Below are positions 11,948-23,010 of a stretch of DNA of 64,000 bases, in pieces (within the stretch, counting starts at the first letter, position 1; each line of letters begins with the position of its first letter). A program made the position numbers and the translations under genes. The notes below the pieces were generated by a model, which ran no database searches, was not told where the DNA came from, and saw only the letters and a program-made list of their open reading frames with translations. The stretch comes from Pseudopyrenochaeta lycopersici (Eukaryota; Ascomycota; Dothideomycetes; Pleosporales; Pseudopyrenochaetaceae), in NCBI GenBank assembly GCA_003313425.1, contig NHZP01000066.1:124001-188000 (forward strand), given 5' to 3'.

Positions 11948-12930
11948 GATGATAGATGGTGTGGAGAAGATATGTGGGCCACTCCAAAACGGGACGGACA
12001 ATCAAGGTGAGTAAATGGTGGGTAGGGAAAAAAAAATCAGATGAGGAAGTCACCAGAGAGTCGAAGGAAGTAAGTGCCTAAGAATCTATAAGATGCGTAC
12101 GCTACCAATGTTGCAGCGACGGGGCACAACGTTCAAGGGCGACAGAACTGTGGAAAAGCTCGAGGAAAGGCGCGAGATTTCGATGGTTGCAGCAACAGCG
12201 AAGGAAGGCGCGGGGTGTAGAGGAAAAATATGGGGACTGTGGAGGAGTGAATTGAGACCGCACGGGCAAGCGCAGGCTTGGTATTTCTTTTGCAACGCAG
12301 AAGCCTCCATCGGTTCGCCGCCCTCATGCAACTTCAATACGCCAAGGAGGGCCCGTGCTGCCGGTGCATGAGCCTACATTACGAACATCACCAATGCCTT
12401 GTACAGGTACCTTGGACGACATCACTCGAGTATGGGAGCTCGGCTCAGACAGCCGCTGCCAGCATGAACCGGGCCTTGTATGACGCATTCGCAGCCTTCC
12501 AATAGCGTGTCTTTCATTCGCAACGTGCACGCAGCCGTGCGGGAGATGTACATGATCATCGACGCCCTCTTGACGCACGAGCTGGGCCTGGCCAGCTAGC
12601 ACATTCTGCCCTGACCCCTGTCGCTGTGCTTTATCGCACCATGAGGTGATCGAAACTGACAGGCGCAGGCGGAAACAGTCGGCTTCCTGTTATGCAACAG
12701 CACCATTATACTTTCATCTAAAACGATGCACCGTATCCCAGGGACTGCAGCGTATCGCTACGAATCATCCTGCACCTAGCCCAGCCGCGGCGTCGTGTTG
12801 AGCAGCTGGTGTGTGACTTAAGTGAGCCTTCATAAATCTTGGAAGGGAAGAGATTTTCACTGAGGGTTAACACCGAGCTCCTCGGTCTCCGAGATGGCTA
12901 TTCGTATTGCTCCAGCTCTTACATAATGAC
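11948..12930. other. Upstream region of the Spt23-like gene, no other gene seen
   Basis: Probably promoter and 5' leader of the minus-strand gene. An A-run lies at about 12030-12037. ORFs at 12086-12602 on both strands have no recognisable motif and overlap each other. Confidence 0.4.
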
Positions 12931-14959
12931 AGCAGTAGAGATAATGTGCTAGAGAAGTGAGAGATCAGGGGACTGTGTGGGGAACAAACACTGAGAGTGA
13001 GAGGATTGTGTGTTAGAGGGTAGTTGGAATCACAGAGCTTGGGAAACAGTAGTTACAGCAAAATGCCTCCCAGGGGTGTCCTTTTGCTTCCTTAATGATT
13101 CGTCGACTTGATCTTAGACACAGCTATTGTGGGATTCATGACCGAAACGAAATATAAACCCGCGTTTGATGACTTTGAGTGACCTTGCAACCAGACGCAC
13201 ATGCAGCACGACAATGCCGCATTCCTCTTATTGGATTGTCAGTCCAATCGCGTCTCACAAGTTTACGCAATGGAGCGAGCCGCTGTGCGGCAAGCTATAA
13301 ACGTTGTAATCGATTTTGCGTCACCTATTTCTACCCTTTCAGTGGGCCCTGAGCTTCCACATGCTAAGCGTTGGCATCGCCTAAGTTTGGCGAGAAACAT
13401 GTTGCTATGTTACAGGAAATTGTTTTATGTTAGGAAAGTCGGGCTGATTCCCACCATCAGCTTTCATCCTCTATCCGTCCCTAGGGCTATATATCCATAT
13501 TCGAAGAGCGCTCATCTCGACTAATCCGAGATACCCCTCGTCATATCCCCTCCTTACACTCTGAATGCAGGCGTATGAGTTCCATGCGCGGTATTGTCAC
13601 CGTGAACATATTCTAAACATCATCTTCCGCAACAATCTCCCAGGATATCGCCGCTCAGCCAAGCTTCATTGTCAACGTTCTTTCAAGCACTATCACCGTG
13701 TACGCCTCAGGCGTGGAAAGAACACAAGCACCATCCAAGAATGTCTTTAAGACCTTGGGGCCAGAGTGTATTTCAACGGGGATGGGGTCTTCATAACTTG
13801 CTTCATTCTAAATTGCATCACATAATTGACGACTGGCGTATAAAGACCGAAATGAAACCGTAGGGAAAACCTTCGTCATATATAAGTGCCATGGAATTCG
13901 TGAGGGGTCATCACATAGACAGCAACGCATAGTTTTGCTGTCTACTGATCCGGTATTCCGTACGCTGAAATCCACAGGAAGAAAAGGAGCTTTTTCCTGA
14001 GGTATCATCAGTGAGCATGACATGCACAGAACGTACCAGTCCGAAAAACCACTGTGGTTCTAATGGAATCCTCTACAAACCCGTGAAGAGTGGAAATGAA
14101 AACACATTGAGGCATTTTTTCTAGCCGGGCTGGACTACAGCTATGTGACGTTTGCCAAGAGTTGCAGGATTTTAGCTATCACGGCTTGACATATATTTGA
14201 GTCAAGACATGTGTTTCAGCTCCACCCAAAGCTTGTATTAATAACGGTGGGTGAACAAAAGCAAAAGCAAAGGAAACGCGCCTTAGCCTTTAGCCCAAGG
14301 CAGAGATCTCTTTAGCGTTCAGCATCATTCCGATAACTATATCTCGAACCTAAATAATTGAATATAAATCATAGATTGGCGGCGTCTAATTTCGAAACCA
14401 GGGGAAGGACAGCGGCCGGCATTCAGAGTCCTTAACACCTCCTGTTCCTGACAGAGCAGATATCGACAATGCGATCTGAGCCGCCATTGAAACCTCTACA
14501 TCGAGTCAGAGGCGCTCGCGCTGCTGAGTCTGGGTCTGAGGTGGCGGTGGGATCGGCGCTGACGGGGAAGCGGGAAAGTACGGATGCATGCCGTTCCATG
14601 CTAGGGCAGATTATTGTTTTAGTGTTCCAATGTGACAGTTTTAGGGGTTCTCCGAGGGGGTGTCTGGTGACGAAATCGAAATTCAAGGATTGAATGTGGA
14701 GTTTTGCTTGAACTCTCATTTGAAGCTGTGTGGCGTGTAGCCTCATGAATTATCGTTGCAATTGGCCCGTGCAGAAATCAGCCTCCCTCCGGTTGGCTAA
14801 CAGGCGCGGGAGATCCTTATCTCCACTAGGGCTGAGATTGAACGATCAATGACATTGGCGACTCTACGGTCAAGGCTAACCTAAGGCGTCCTAGCTGACT
14901 TTCCGGCCCCAGGTCCCAACTTTAAAGGTGCCGTCCCCGCAGAAATGCCACCAGTGCCA
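12931..14959 (+). repeat. 2-kb dispersed repeat, copy B
   Basis: Direct copy of 3425-5403. It ends at a shared GTGCCA motif: copy A carries about 50 extra bases between two GTGCCA copies, which copy B lacks, consistent with a microhomology deletion in B. The minus-strand ORF 14432-14746 parallels the ORF in copy A. Confidence 0.75.
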
Positions 14960-16010
14960 TAGGAATTGATTAAGTTACTTATGTGTCTGACTATGAATCT
15001 ACACAGAGTCATTGCCAGAGGAGGTGGAATTACGGAACGGGAAATCCTCAGCTCTGTCCCCGTTTCTTCTCTGGTGATTGGAGAAAAATCTGAATTTATG
15101 ATCGGTATTCGATCCTAACTCAATTTCCTCACGCCTCTCATGACTCGGCGTTTGTAGAGCAGCTCAGGACCAGCGAGGAACCTCTCCAGTGCTTTTTCAC
15201 TCTGGGAACGGATCCCGCATGTCTCATGCAGGACATAGGTACATGAGAAAAGTTAATGAGTAGCATGTTTCCCTAGATTAGTGGCTGACGCTTGCACCAC
15301 AATTGCGAAACAGTGGCCCTCAGCCTTGTTGACCAGTGCGCACGTTATCCCAAAAATTTCTGCATTCGGTCTCCTACAATACCTTCTTGACCCACAGTGG
15401 ACGCTTGCTTGATTTTTGATTATGCATCTAAACAATAGAGTTGACTACAAATCCAGCAGGCTGATTGTCCTAAGAGCACTGGGTATCGTGTAGCAGGAAA
15501 CCTAAACACACATTCTCGACCAGGGAGCACATGCTGGAGGCAAGAAAATGCAACTATTCCACAAATACAAGTGACATCACGGCTCCCGTGCGCATCTCGT
15601 GCTAAAACGCTGCCGTTGAAACCTTGGCTGCATTTAAACAGCGCTAGCCCAACCGTCCGTCCCACCATCTGTTTGGCTCCACTTGGTTCTTGCGGCGATA
15701 AACTTTATTCGGGTAGATGATCGGACATGGGCCTTGCCGGGGACCTATATTGACTGGCTCTCTTTGACGACATTACAGCCTGTATGTTGCTCGCGGGATG
15801 CATCACTATCGGTCATGATTGCATACCGCACCCCCGCCCCAACCAAAAGTGAGCTCGTACGTTCTAGATGGACTGACTCGTACACACCAGCTGTGTACGC
15901 CAAAGAGGAGCAGGTCGTCGAAAGCCCCTTTTTCTGTAGACAATATCACATCGCTAGACCTAAGTTCTGCGTTTAAGTAGAAGACGTTGGATTGGTATTC
16001 TTGTCCATGA
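14960..16010. other. No gene recognised
   Basis: Only short ORFs on both strands (up to about 97 codons) without family motifs. No repeat found apart from those bounding it. Confidence 0.4.
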
Positions 16011-18862
16011 CAGAGCTGTTAACGATAAGCGATACACGATAAGGCCTTTATCGTTATTGTATCGCATAAGGAAATCTATATCGTTTATCGCCTACCTATC
16101 GCGATAAGTAAACAATACAGTCTTGGCATGGTGTAGCGTCACGTGCTGCCCACATATGCTATTATCCACCACTCTTGCTGTCGCCACTAGGCGTATTCCT
16201 GCTGAGGCCTAATTCCGCCAATATATTCTCTCTAAGCCAACTCTTTAAGCACTCTAACTTCTCAATCATATTCCCAGATAAACTCGCTCGCGTCCAAGTA
16301 ATTGTACGCCGCCCTCCGCTGAATATTCGCTCAGGTTCTGCAGACATAGCTGGGATTGAGAGAATATCATTTGCCATTTGTGAAAAGCGAGGATAGTCCC
16401 GTTGCTGCTCAGGCCGAAGCCACCATTCAAGTGCTGTATGAGGAGGAAGCGGAGTAGGTTCACGGTCTATAAAGTCATCGAATGAGTCCTTTGTGGAGGC
16501 GTAAACGCGCGAAGAAGTGAGATCAAGCTCTCTCGCAAGGAGTTCAAACTCATTAGGCTCTTTTGCAATCAGAGGCTCGTCTAGTTGTACAACTTCGCGC
16601 TCAGTCTGCTCGTATTTCCTTTCCCATAACCTACATGCATCATCAACAGCCTTCTTCCGCCACTCCTTCCTCCTGAACTTATTGATATAAGCTCGTCGGC
16701 GAGCAGGGTGAAGGAGCAAAACGGCTGCATACGCTGAAGAGTCCTCTGTCTTTATAAACCACTTGTCAAAGGCGTACTAGCTGGTGATAAGTGAGGAGAG
16801 AAGGGAGGGGTTATTTGCGTGCTTAGCTTGAGATTTCTGGAAGTGGCGAATAAGGATATCGTCGGTGAAGAGAGTTTGATCGAGTGTAGCCATGTCGCCT
16901 TGTGATGCCAGTGTAACTTTATAGAATGGCTGGAGGAAGAGATGAGTATCATCAAGGACTCTCCAGTGATCTGGTGAAAGGAAGTCGTTCTCAAGTTGCT
17001 TATAATGACGTTCTTGATATTCCCGTATAGCGGAACGGACTCGCGGCTTTTTGGCCTTGTCAATAAGTGTGTACCAGCCATTCCACCGCGTGTCATTATC
17101 AATGCCTAGGGACTCTCCAGCTAAGTCAAGAAACTCATTATAACGAGCCTCAGAGGATCGTATATGGACCGCAATATTGTGGAGGCGGCCAAGAGCGCCC
17201 ATCTCGCGATAACCAGCAGCCTGGAGGTTCTTAATTCTATAGTGTGGTGAGTAGGAAGCATATGTTAGACCACGCAAAGGACGTACTTCTCTGCAAGGCC
17301 CTCATCAATTGAGATATCCTCATTCTTCTCTGCTTCAGCTATAGCAAGATCGACAGCCTCCTTATCTTTTGCAAAGAGGAATGCCTGTACAGCAAGATTC
17401 GTAACATGGCCGTGGCAGTGAATTGTATGATGAATGGGATCCCATTCAATGCTATTACTCTGTCCTAACTCTGTAGATATATGACGCAAAAGCTTATCGT
17501 TCGAGGTATGGTTATCACTAGTAAAATAGCCAATCTTGTCAACAATGTCGTACTCGATTGCTGTTCCCATAACATACGGGGCCTGTTCTTCACCACCATG
17601 GTTACCGCGTATTTGTGGTAGAGCAGGTAAGGCCTTACAGAGCCTCTTTGTGTCCCGATCCACCCAGTGCCCACAGATCGCAAATAAGGCCTTTCGGTTT
17701 GGAAAGGTCCACATATTCACAGTAAAGCGATTAAGGAATGAGATCGAGTAATAAGCTGCTTAAGAAAGCCTTTATGTACGGTGAAGGAGTTGTCGATTAG
17801 CTGAGGAACAATTGAATGCGATTGGAGGCCGCAAAAGATCTCGTCAACTGCGTAGTTAACTGTCATAAGCAGTGCTTGAAATTCTGGCCATTCAACACAA
17901 CTAAATGGCATATCATGAAGAGCAATTAGCCGGACTAACGCTTCTTTAAATGCCTCTCGATTCATAACAGACGTAAGGACCTCATACTCTCGATCCTCAC
18001 GCTTCTTCTCCTGTTTCTGCGCTGCTGCTTTGAATACAGACTCTAGCGTATTGACCCTTGCCTTCTTAACTTTACTATCATCAACTTCTAGGTTTATATC
18101 GTGCGTTTGCTTAACGTGATAGCGCGCTGAGGTTGTAGACTCGAACTTCTGTGTAGGATTCTGACACCCATTGAAGGAGCAGTACCATATCTTTCTCTTC
18201 CTTCCTAAGCTTGTTCGCTCAGGCTCACCATCTTGAGGAGCACGAGCGTATTTCCATGTGTCGAGGGCTGTTTGATTCCGCTTTCGCTTTCGGGTTGAGG
18301 TAACTATGGGATTTGAGATATTCTTGCCGTCGAGAACTTCGCTTATGGTGGTAGAGAACGCGTTGGAGTCGAGGGTAGAGAGCACAGAAGATTGAGTATC
18401 ATCATCAATAATATTATTAGGAATCTGGGATGATGAAAAGGCCACCATGCTGTTGATATATATTCTTGGAGTTGGGATGCTGATGGTGATAGGTAATGAA
18501 GGAATGAGGACTAGGTTGATTGCTAACAAAGGTATCTAGCTATCAATATATACAAAGAAGTGTGTTCTTCGGAACTAGACTATTGCAGGCAGTAGTAGGC
18601 ACCAGTAGGCACCAGTAGGCACTAGTAGGCAGCTATGCTCTGCACTTTCGAGGCTAATATATATGAATAATTCTGATTAAAACTTCATAATCTCGAAGAG
18701 TTTTCTGATACTCCGGAACGGAAGAATTCCTTCCGACCTTAAACGATATGTAGTAAGTATACGATATTGTATTGCATAAGAATCCTTATTGCTATCGTTT
18801 ATCGCCTACCGTCATAAACGATATGCGATAAGTAGACGATAAGCTTATCGTTAACAGCTCTG
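16011..18862 (-). mobile_element. hAT DNA transposon 2
   Basis: Terminal inverted repeats CAGAGCTGTTAACGATAAGC (left) and its reverse complement ending at 18862. The first and last 100-130 bp are packed with TATCG/CGATA motifs in both orientations, as expected of transposase-binding subterminal repeats. The transposase is on the minus strand. No 8-bp target duplication (GTCCATGA versus AGACGTTA). The right tip abuts another hAT fragment. Confidence 0.85.
16162..18529 (-). pseudogene. hAT transposase of element 2 (one frameshift, one nonsense codon)
   Basis: Reading down the minus strand: a BED-type zinc finger (WYCSFNGCQNPTQKF ... ARYHVKQTH), GFLKQLITRSHSLI, then a frameshift near 17725, NMWTFPNRKALFAICGHWVD, YFTSDNHTSNDKLLRHI, HCHGHVTNLAVQAFLF, a 50-bp intron at 17237-17286 (GTACGT...TATAG), GALGRLHNIAVHIRSS, a TAG at 16777-16779 in otherwise continuous frame, AVLLLHP, and the dimerisation motif MANDILSIPAMSAEPERIFSGGRR. 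The likely start is the ATG near 18448. The TAG fits CAG to TAG, a CpA-to-TpA change. Only two lesions separate it from an open gene. Confidence 0.8.
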
Positions 18863-18865
18863 AGA

Positions 18866-19202
18866 CGTTACTCCACTGGAGTGGTGGTGTCGCTCAGAAC
18901 AGCGAGAGAGGTATCCTCGACTCTCTAAAATGGCGATCGACATCTTCTCAATACCGCCTATGTCAGCAGAGGTAGAAAGGATTTTCTCAGGCGCACGAAG
19001 GACTCTCTCATGGGATAGGGCCTCACTATCACCAGATACGGTTGAAATGATAGAGTGTTTGGGCCACTGGCTTTCTCAAGATTATGTCGAACCCGAAGAC
19101 GAATTTAAGAACGCCATAGTCGCCGCCATTATAGGTGATTTTGAAGAAGATCCACAAGCGTATGCTTTAGATGAATCTCCAAAGGAAACCTCTAGTACGT
19201 AG
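18866..19202 (+). pseudogene. hAT transposase C-terminal fragment (b)
   Basis: From the right tip of hAT element 2 an open frame reads VTPLEWWCRSEQRERYPRLS then MAIDIFSIPPMSAEVERIFSGARR and ends at a stop near 19202. It is the hAT dimerisation domain only; frame continuity extends upstream of the ATG at 18930. Same position relative to its neighbour element as fragment (a). Confidence 0.75.
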
Positions 19203-19886
19203 AATTGCTATGTTTTGGTATTCTAACTAGATGCACAGTGTACACAGTGTACACATGTGTGTGTTCGTGTTCAAGCGTTGTGTGCACACATGTGTATGTG
19301 TTCGGCTCCTGAACACAGTGTGCACACATCGGCCCAGCTATGATCTGATTTCTGGCGTTTTCTAAAAGCTAGCCAACCAACATGACGCGAAGAGTGGTTT
19401 ATTACAGTTAATTATCGCAGCGTTAAGTCTCTTTAATTTATCCTAGCTAGAGTTTACTTAAAGGTCAGGCATAAAAGATTGTCCTACCATAAGTGTGATA
19501 TTTGTTGTAGTAGTGTTTAGCTAGTTAAGCGTCCTTCTGCTAAATCATAACCCTCCTAGCGTGAATTGCATTTATATTACAGTCTATTAATATTAGTGTA
19601 GAGTTAACAAGGTGGTTTGGCACAATCCCGCAGTTCTGGTGTTATGACTGAGAGGTAACGATAGAACCAGACGTGCGTGAACAACAGGAGCAGTCCTGCC
19701 TGTGTAGTCTGGCGGAAACGAAGGTAACTATAGAGCCTGATTAAAAGTAATAAGCAAAATGGTCCGAAATCTCGTTGAATTGATGTAGCTAATGCACTAG
19801 CTATCTCACAAAATCTCGGTTTTTTGAAGTGAATTGTGGTCGTGTATGGTGCGTGATGTTGAGATCTCTCGCATCTCCAAGTCTTA
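19203..19886. other. No gene; short alternating purine-pyrimidine stretch
   Basis: Between 19233 and 19330 lie several copies of TGTACACA/TGTGCACACA-type palindromic words. The remainder up to the pogo element shows no coding sequence I recognise. Confidence 0.4.
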
Positions 19887-22005
19887 ACGTGCCGCCCCAC
19901 CTGAGGAACGCCACCACCTGAGGAACGCCAAAACCCATGTACACAGTTAACTTTTTGAGGCTATAGAGCCACCAACAATAGCTATTATCACGAGAATTTT
20001 TGGTGGTGAGCTTTACTAGGTATATAGAGTAATTCCGCAGCATCAGATTACGTAAGAAGCCTTTGTGGCGGCCTGATTGGCCGACCTCGTCGAGATTGAG
20101 CATGCAGAGCTTCTTGAGCAACAACAGGCTCCTCGTCCACCACAATAGATTTTTGAGCCTTAGCAGGCTTGAGGCTTTGCCTCTTACCTAATCTAGATAA
20201 TTTCATATCGCTTTGGAGTTGTTTTTGAAGCTCGCGAGCCTCCTTTTGCTCCTTGCGAGATGCAGCTTTCTGAGCTCTCTCTACCTCCCTCATCTCTCTA
20301 GTTGCTAGCCTCATCCTTGCCCTCTCTTCAAGCTGTAAAACCTTGAGCTGCTTTTGCTGATCACGAAGCTTGATTGCTTCACTTTTTTGGTGTTGTAGCT
20401 CCTCCTCCTCACGCTCTTTTCTCTGCTTTTGAGCTCGAGCTGCCAGGACCTTAGTAGGTGACCAGAACTGAGCTCCACCATGGTATTCTTGAGGTTTCTC
20501 AAGGATCAAGGCCTTGCCTCGCTTCCTACGCTTCTTCTCATTGCTGAGGGCCTCCTTGAGCTGAGTATTTTCATGTTGAAGTAGCTGATTTTGAGCTGAG
20601 ATAGTGTGGATCGTTCGGCTAAGCTTTTTTGAGTGATTATCATATATATTATCCACAGCCTGCTTAAGGAGGCGCTCTATCTTCCTCCAATCGCTTGCGC
20701 TTAGTACTGAGGAGGAGCTATCACGCGAGGAGGGTCTATCTCTCAAGATTGACGTTGTAGTAAAGCAGCAGAGGATAACGTCAGGATTGAAAGGCTCGAT
20801 GCCTGTTGTCGCAAAGGCCTTGCAGATCGTTGTTTCTTTCATAGATAGGCTCCAGGCTTGATAGAAGAGGCGAAAGAAATCCCTTTTGGTGATGCAGGTT
20901 AGCCCTTGAGCTTGAGCTATAAACTGAGATAGCTCAGCGCGGTAGGCAGCAGCGAGAGGCCCGAACACGCTTACATCGAGAGGCTGTAAGGTGTGCGTTG
21001 AATGAGGAGGATAGATAGCTAGGAGGATCTTATTTTGATCACAGTAGTCTATAAAATCCATTGTTAGGTGAGATCCATGGCCATCAAGGATGAGTAATCG
21101 ATAGGCTTGACGAGCCTTCGTTTTTGTCTCGCGATCGAACACCTCCTTGAGCCAAGATAGGCCTATCTCATTGCTTGTCCATCCACTTGATGATGAGGTA
21201 AAGAAAGCTTTATGGTATTGAGGCTCAAAATCTTGTAACCATGAGTCTTGTATGTTGCCCGAGGTAGCTTGATAGATGAGAGCAGGCGTGAGAGCACTAC
21301 CATCAGCACAGATGCAGGCTATCGTAGTAATCCACTCACGATTACCATCCTGGATGATGTGCTTTGTCTTTCCTTGCTCATAGCCGCTCCTTGAGAATAC
21401 GCGCTTCGACTTGCCTAGCATCCCAATGAGGAAGCCTTTCTCATCCATATTATAGATATGTCGGGAGTCAATTGAGTACTGCTCAATCTTACGCTCGAGT
21501 AGCTTGAAATAGAGGCTATAGTTAAAGGCAGAGTCGGCTTTGAAGCGGTTGCGATCAAGGGGGGTTGCCCAGTGTGAGATGAGCTCGATGTTATGACGTT
21601 TGACAAAGCGCTGAACCCAGTGTTTACCAGGCTCGCTAGAGACTATCTGGGCTGCGAAATTTCGTATCATAGGCTGAGTTGGAGGTAGTCCTCGTGAGGA
21701 TAGATCCTTGATATACTGTATAAGCTGTTTCTCTTGTGCGTTGTTGAGTAATCGATCATTTTCAATCTTGGTTGCACACGAGCCTGTTACACCTCGGTGC
21801 CGTTTTGAGAGTGCTGAGCGACTGCACTTATACTTATTGGCATACTCTTGGTACGTAAAATGTTCTCCTAGTTGTAAGAAATTCAATGCTTCGATTGCAG
21901 CGTCAATACCTGCCATGGTGGTGGAGAAATCGCGTGTTGAAGTTTGGCGGGAATTTCGTGTTCGCGTTCCTCAGGTGGTGGCGTTCCTCAGGTGGGGCGG
22001 CACGT
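19887..22005 (-). mobile_element. Complete Fot1/pogo-type element with TA target duplication
   Basis: About 43-bp terminal inverted repeats start ACGTGCCGCCCCACCTGAGG and contain the word CACCTGAGGAACGC twice in tandem at each end. TA flanks both tips (19885-19886 and 22006-22007), the Tc1/pogo target duplication. The element is 2119 bp and holds one long intact transposase gene, so it is the best candidate for an active element in the window. Confidence 0.92.
20048..21916 (-). CDS. Fot1/pogo transposase (DDE_1 family), 622 aa, intact
   Basis: Cuts and pastes the surrounding element. Domains in order: psq-type helix-turn-helix (about 15-55, FTYQEYANKYKCSRSALSKRH), CENP-B-type DNA-binding helix-turn-helix (about 65-125, including HWVQRFVKRHNIEL), DDE_1 catalytic core with the Asp motifs YNMDEKGF, LLILDGHGSH and YPPHSTHTLQPLDVSVFGPL, and a long basic, Lys/Glu-rich coiled-coil tail (about 430-600). 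Starts at the ATG 21916, about 90 bp inside the right terminal repeat. No stop or frameshift, unlike the related copy at 25959-27865, which suggests recent arrival. Confidence 0.93.
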   Translation of the reverse strand: MAGIDAAIEALNFLQLGEHFTYQEYANKYKCSRSALSKRHRGVTGSCATKIENDRLLNNAQEKQLIQYIKDLSSRGLPPTQPMIRNFAAQIVSSEPGKHWVQRFVKRHNIELISHWATPLDRNRFKADSAFNYSLYFKLLERKIEQYSIDSRHIYNMDEKGFLIGMLGKSKRVFSRSGYEQGKTKHIIQDGNREWITTIACICADGSALTPALIYQATSGNIQDSWLQDFEPQYHKAFFTSSSSGWTSNEIGLSWLKEVFDRETKTKARQAYRLLILDGHGSHLTMDFIDYCDQNKILLAIYPPHSTHTLQPLDVSVFGPLAAAYRAELSQFIAQAQGLTCITKRDFFRLFYQAWSLSMKETTICKAFATTGIEPFNPDVILCCFTTTSILRDRPSSRDSSSSVLSASDWRKIERLLKQAVDNIYDNHSKKLSRTIHTISAQNQLLQHENTQLKEALSNEKKRRKRGKALILEKPQEYHGGAQFWSPTKVLAARAQKQRKEREEEELQHQKSEAIKLRDQQKQLKVLQLEERARMRLATREMREVERAQKAASRKEQKEARELQKQLQSDMKLSRLGKRQSLKPAKAQKSIVVDEEPVVAQEALHAQSRRGRPIRPPQRLLT

Positions 22006-22179
22006 TAGTCGCTCAACCACTCGCCCACTTGAACCTGCTTATCTAATAACCTCAGCCTGCCGAATCAAGCTTAGCTCTACGACTACATCATCCCACATCT
22101 CTACCAATCGCCACGGCGTTCTAAAGAAAAGAGGCAATTAATTAGCCCGTTGGGAATCCAGACTGGAACAGAGATCGGA

Positions 22180-23010
22180 ATGACAATGCTCCACAGAGCT
22201 GCGATTGGTGGCGCAGCAAAGCTCACTGCCGACTTACTTGCACAAGGGGCTGACCCAAATGCGTGTTGCACAGTCGCCGATGATAATTCATATACGCCAC
22301 TCCACATTGCGTCTTATCATGGGCGTGAACAAGTCGTCAAGCTCTTATTAGATAACGGTGCCAGCATCGATGCGCAGACTGACGTGGGTTGGACTGCGCT
22401 TAATCTCGCTGTGCGTGGTGCCAACAAGTCAGTAGTGTGTATGCTGCTCGAGCATTCTGCCTCAATCGAGATTGCGAACAACTCTAACGAGTCTCCTCTA
22501 ATGAGTGCGGCAGTGGTTGACGACGTCGAAATTGCACAGATGCTACTTGACGCTGGAGCTGATCCCAGCGTTAAGCAGACTCCGGAGGGCTGGACAACCC
22601 TGCACAAGGCTATCATACATTACAAAACGTCGATGGTAGAACTTCTTGCACGCTTCCAAGACCCAGCAATTCTTAACGCCAGTTCTAACTCTGGCGCTCG
22701 ACCGTTGCACATTGCTGCCCATGAAGGATTCTCAGACCTTATTGCTATGCTCTTGGACGCTGGTGCGGATCCAAATTTGGAGGATCAAAGCTCCATTACT
22801 CCTTTACGAGTGGCTGTCCAGCAGGGCCACCTCAGCGCAGCGAGGGCACTGATTGATAACGGAGCAAGAACGGATATTGTTTGTACTGACGGCGTTTCTC
22901 TCGTTGATGTTGCTAGGCTTACCGAGAATGAGGGCATGATATCCTACCTTTCACATTGTATTTATAGCAGCTGGAGGCATTTTGGCAAAATTAGGTCGGA
23001 TACCAGATAA
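22180..23010 (+). CDS. Ankyrin-repeat protein (5' end uncertain)
   Basis: A run of about seven ankyrin repeats (TPLHIASYHGREQVVKLLLDNGAS, RPLHIAAHEGFSDLIAMLL and similar) fills nearly the whole protein, then a short non-repeat tail. Such repeats bind other proteins; in fungi they are common C-terminal parts of HET and NLR proteins. The first ATGs are at 22180 and 22186, but the frame is open upstream to about 22072, preceded by a possible 3' splice site (CTTAG), so the true 5' exon may be missing. The pogo element ends only 65 bp further upstream and may have cut the gene off from its 5' part. Confidence 0.7.
   Translation: MTMLHRAAIGGAAKLTADLLAQGADPNACCTVADDNSYTPLHIASYHGREQVVKLLLDNGASIDAQTDVGWTALNLAVRGANKSVVCMLLEHSASIEIANNSNESPLMSAAVVDDVEIAQMLLDAGADPSVKQTPEGWTTLHKAIIHYKTSMVELLARFQDPAILNASSNSGARPLHIAAHEGFSDLIAMLLDAGADPNLEDQSSITPLRVAVQQGHLSAARALIDNGARTDIVCTDGVSLVDVARLTENEGMISYLSHCIYSSWRHFGKIRSDTR

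Noticed and set aside
3425..14959. The 2-kb direct repeats considered as LTRs of a giant retroelement
   Set aside because: No primer-binding site, polypurine tract, gag or pol between them; the interior is a host-like regulator and unrelated DNA transposons.
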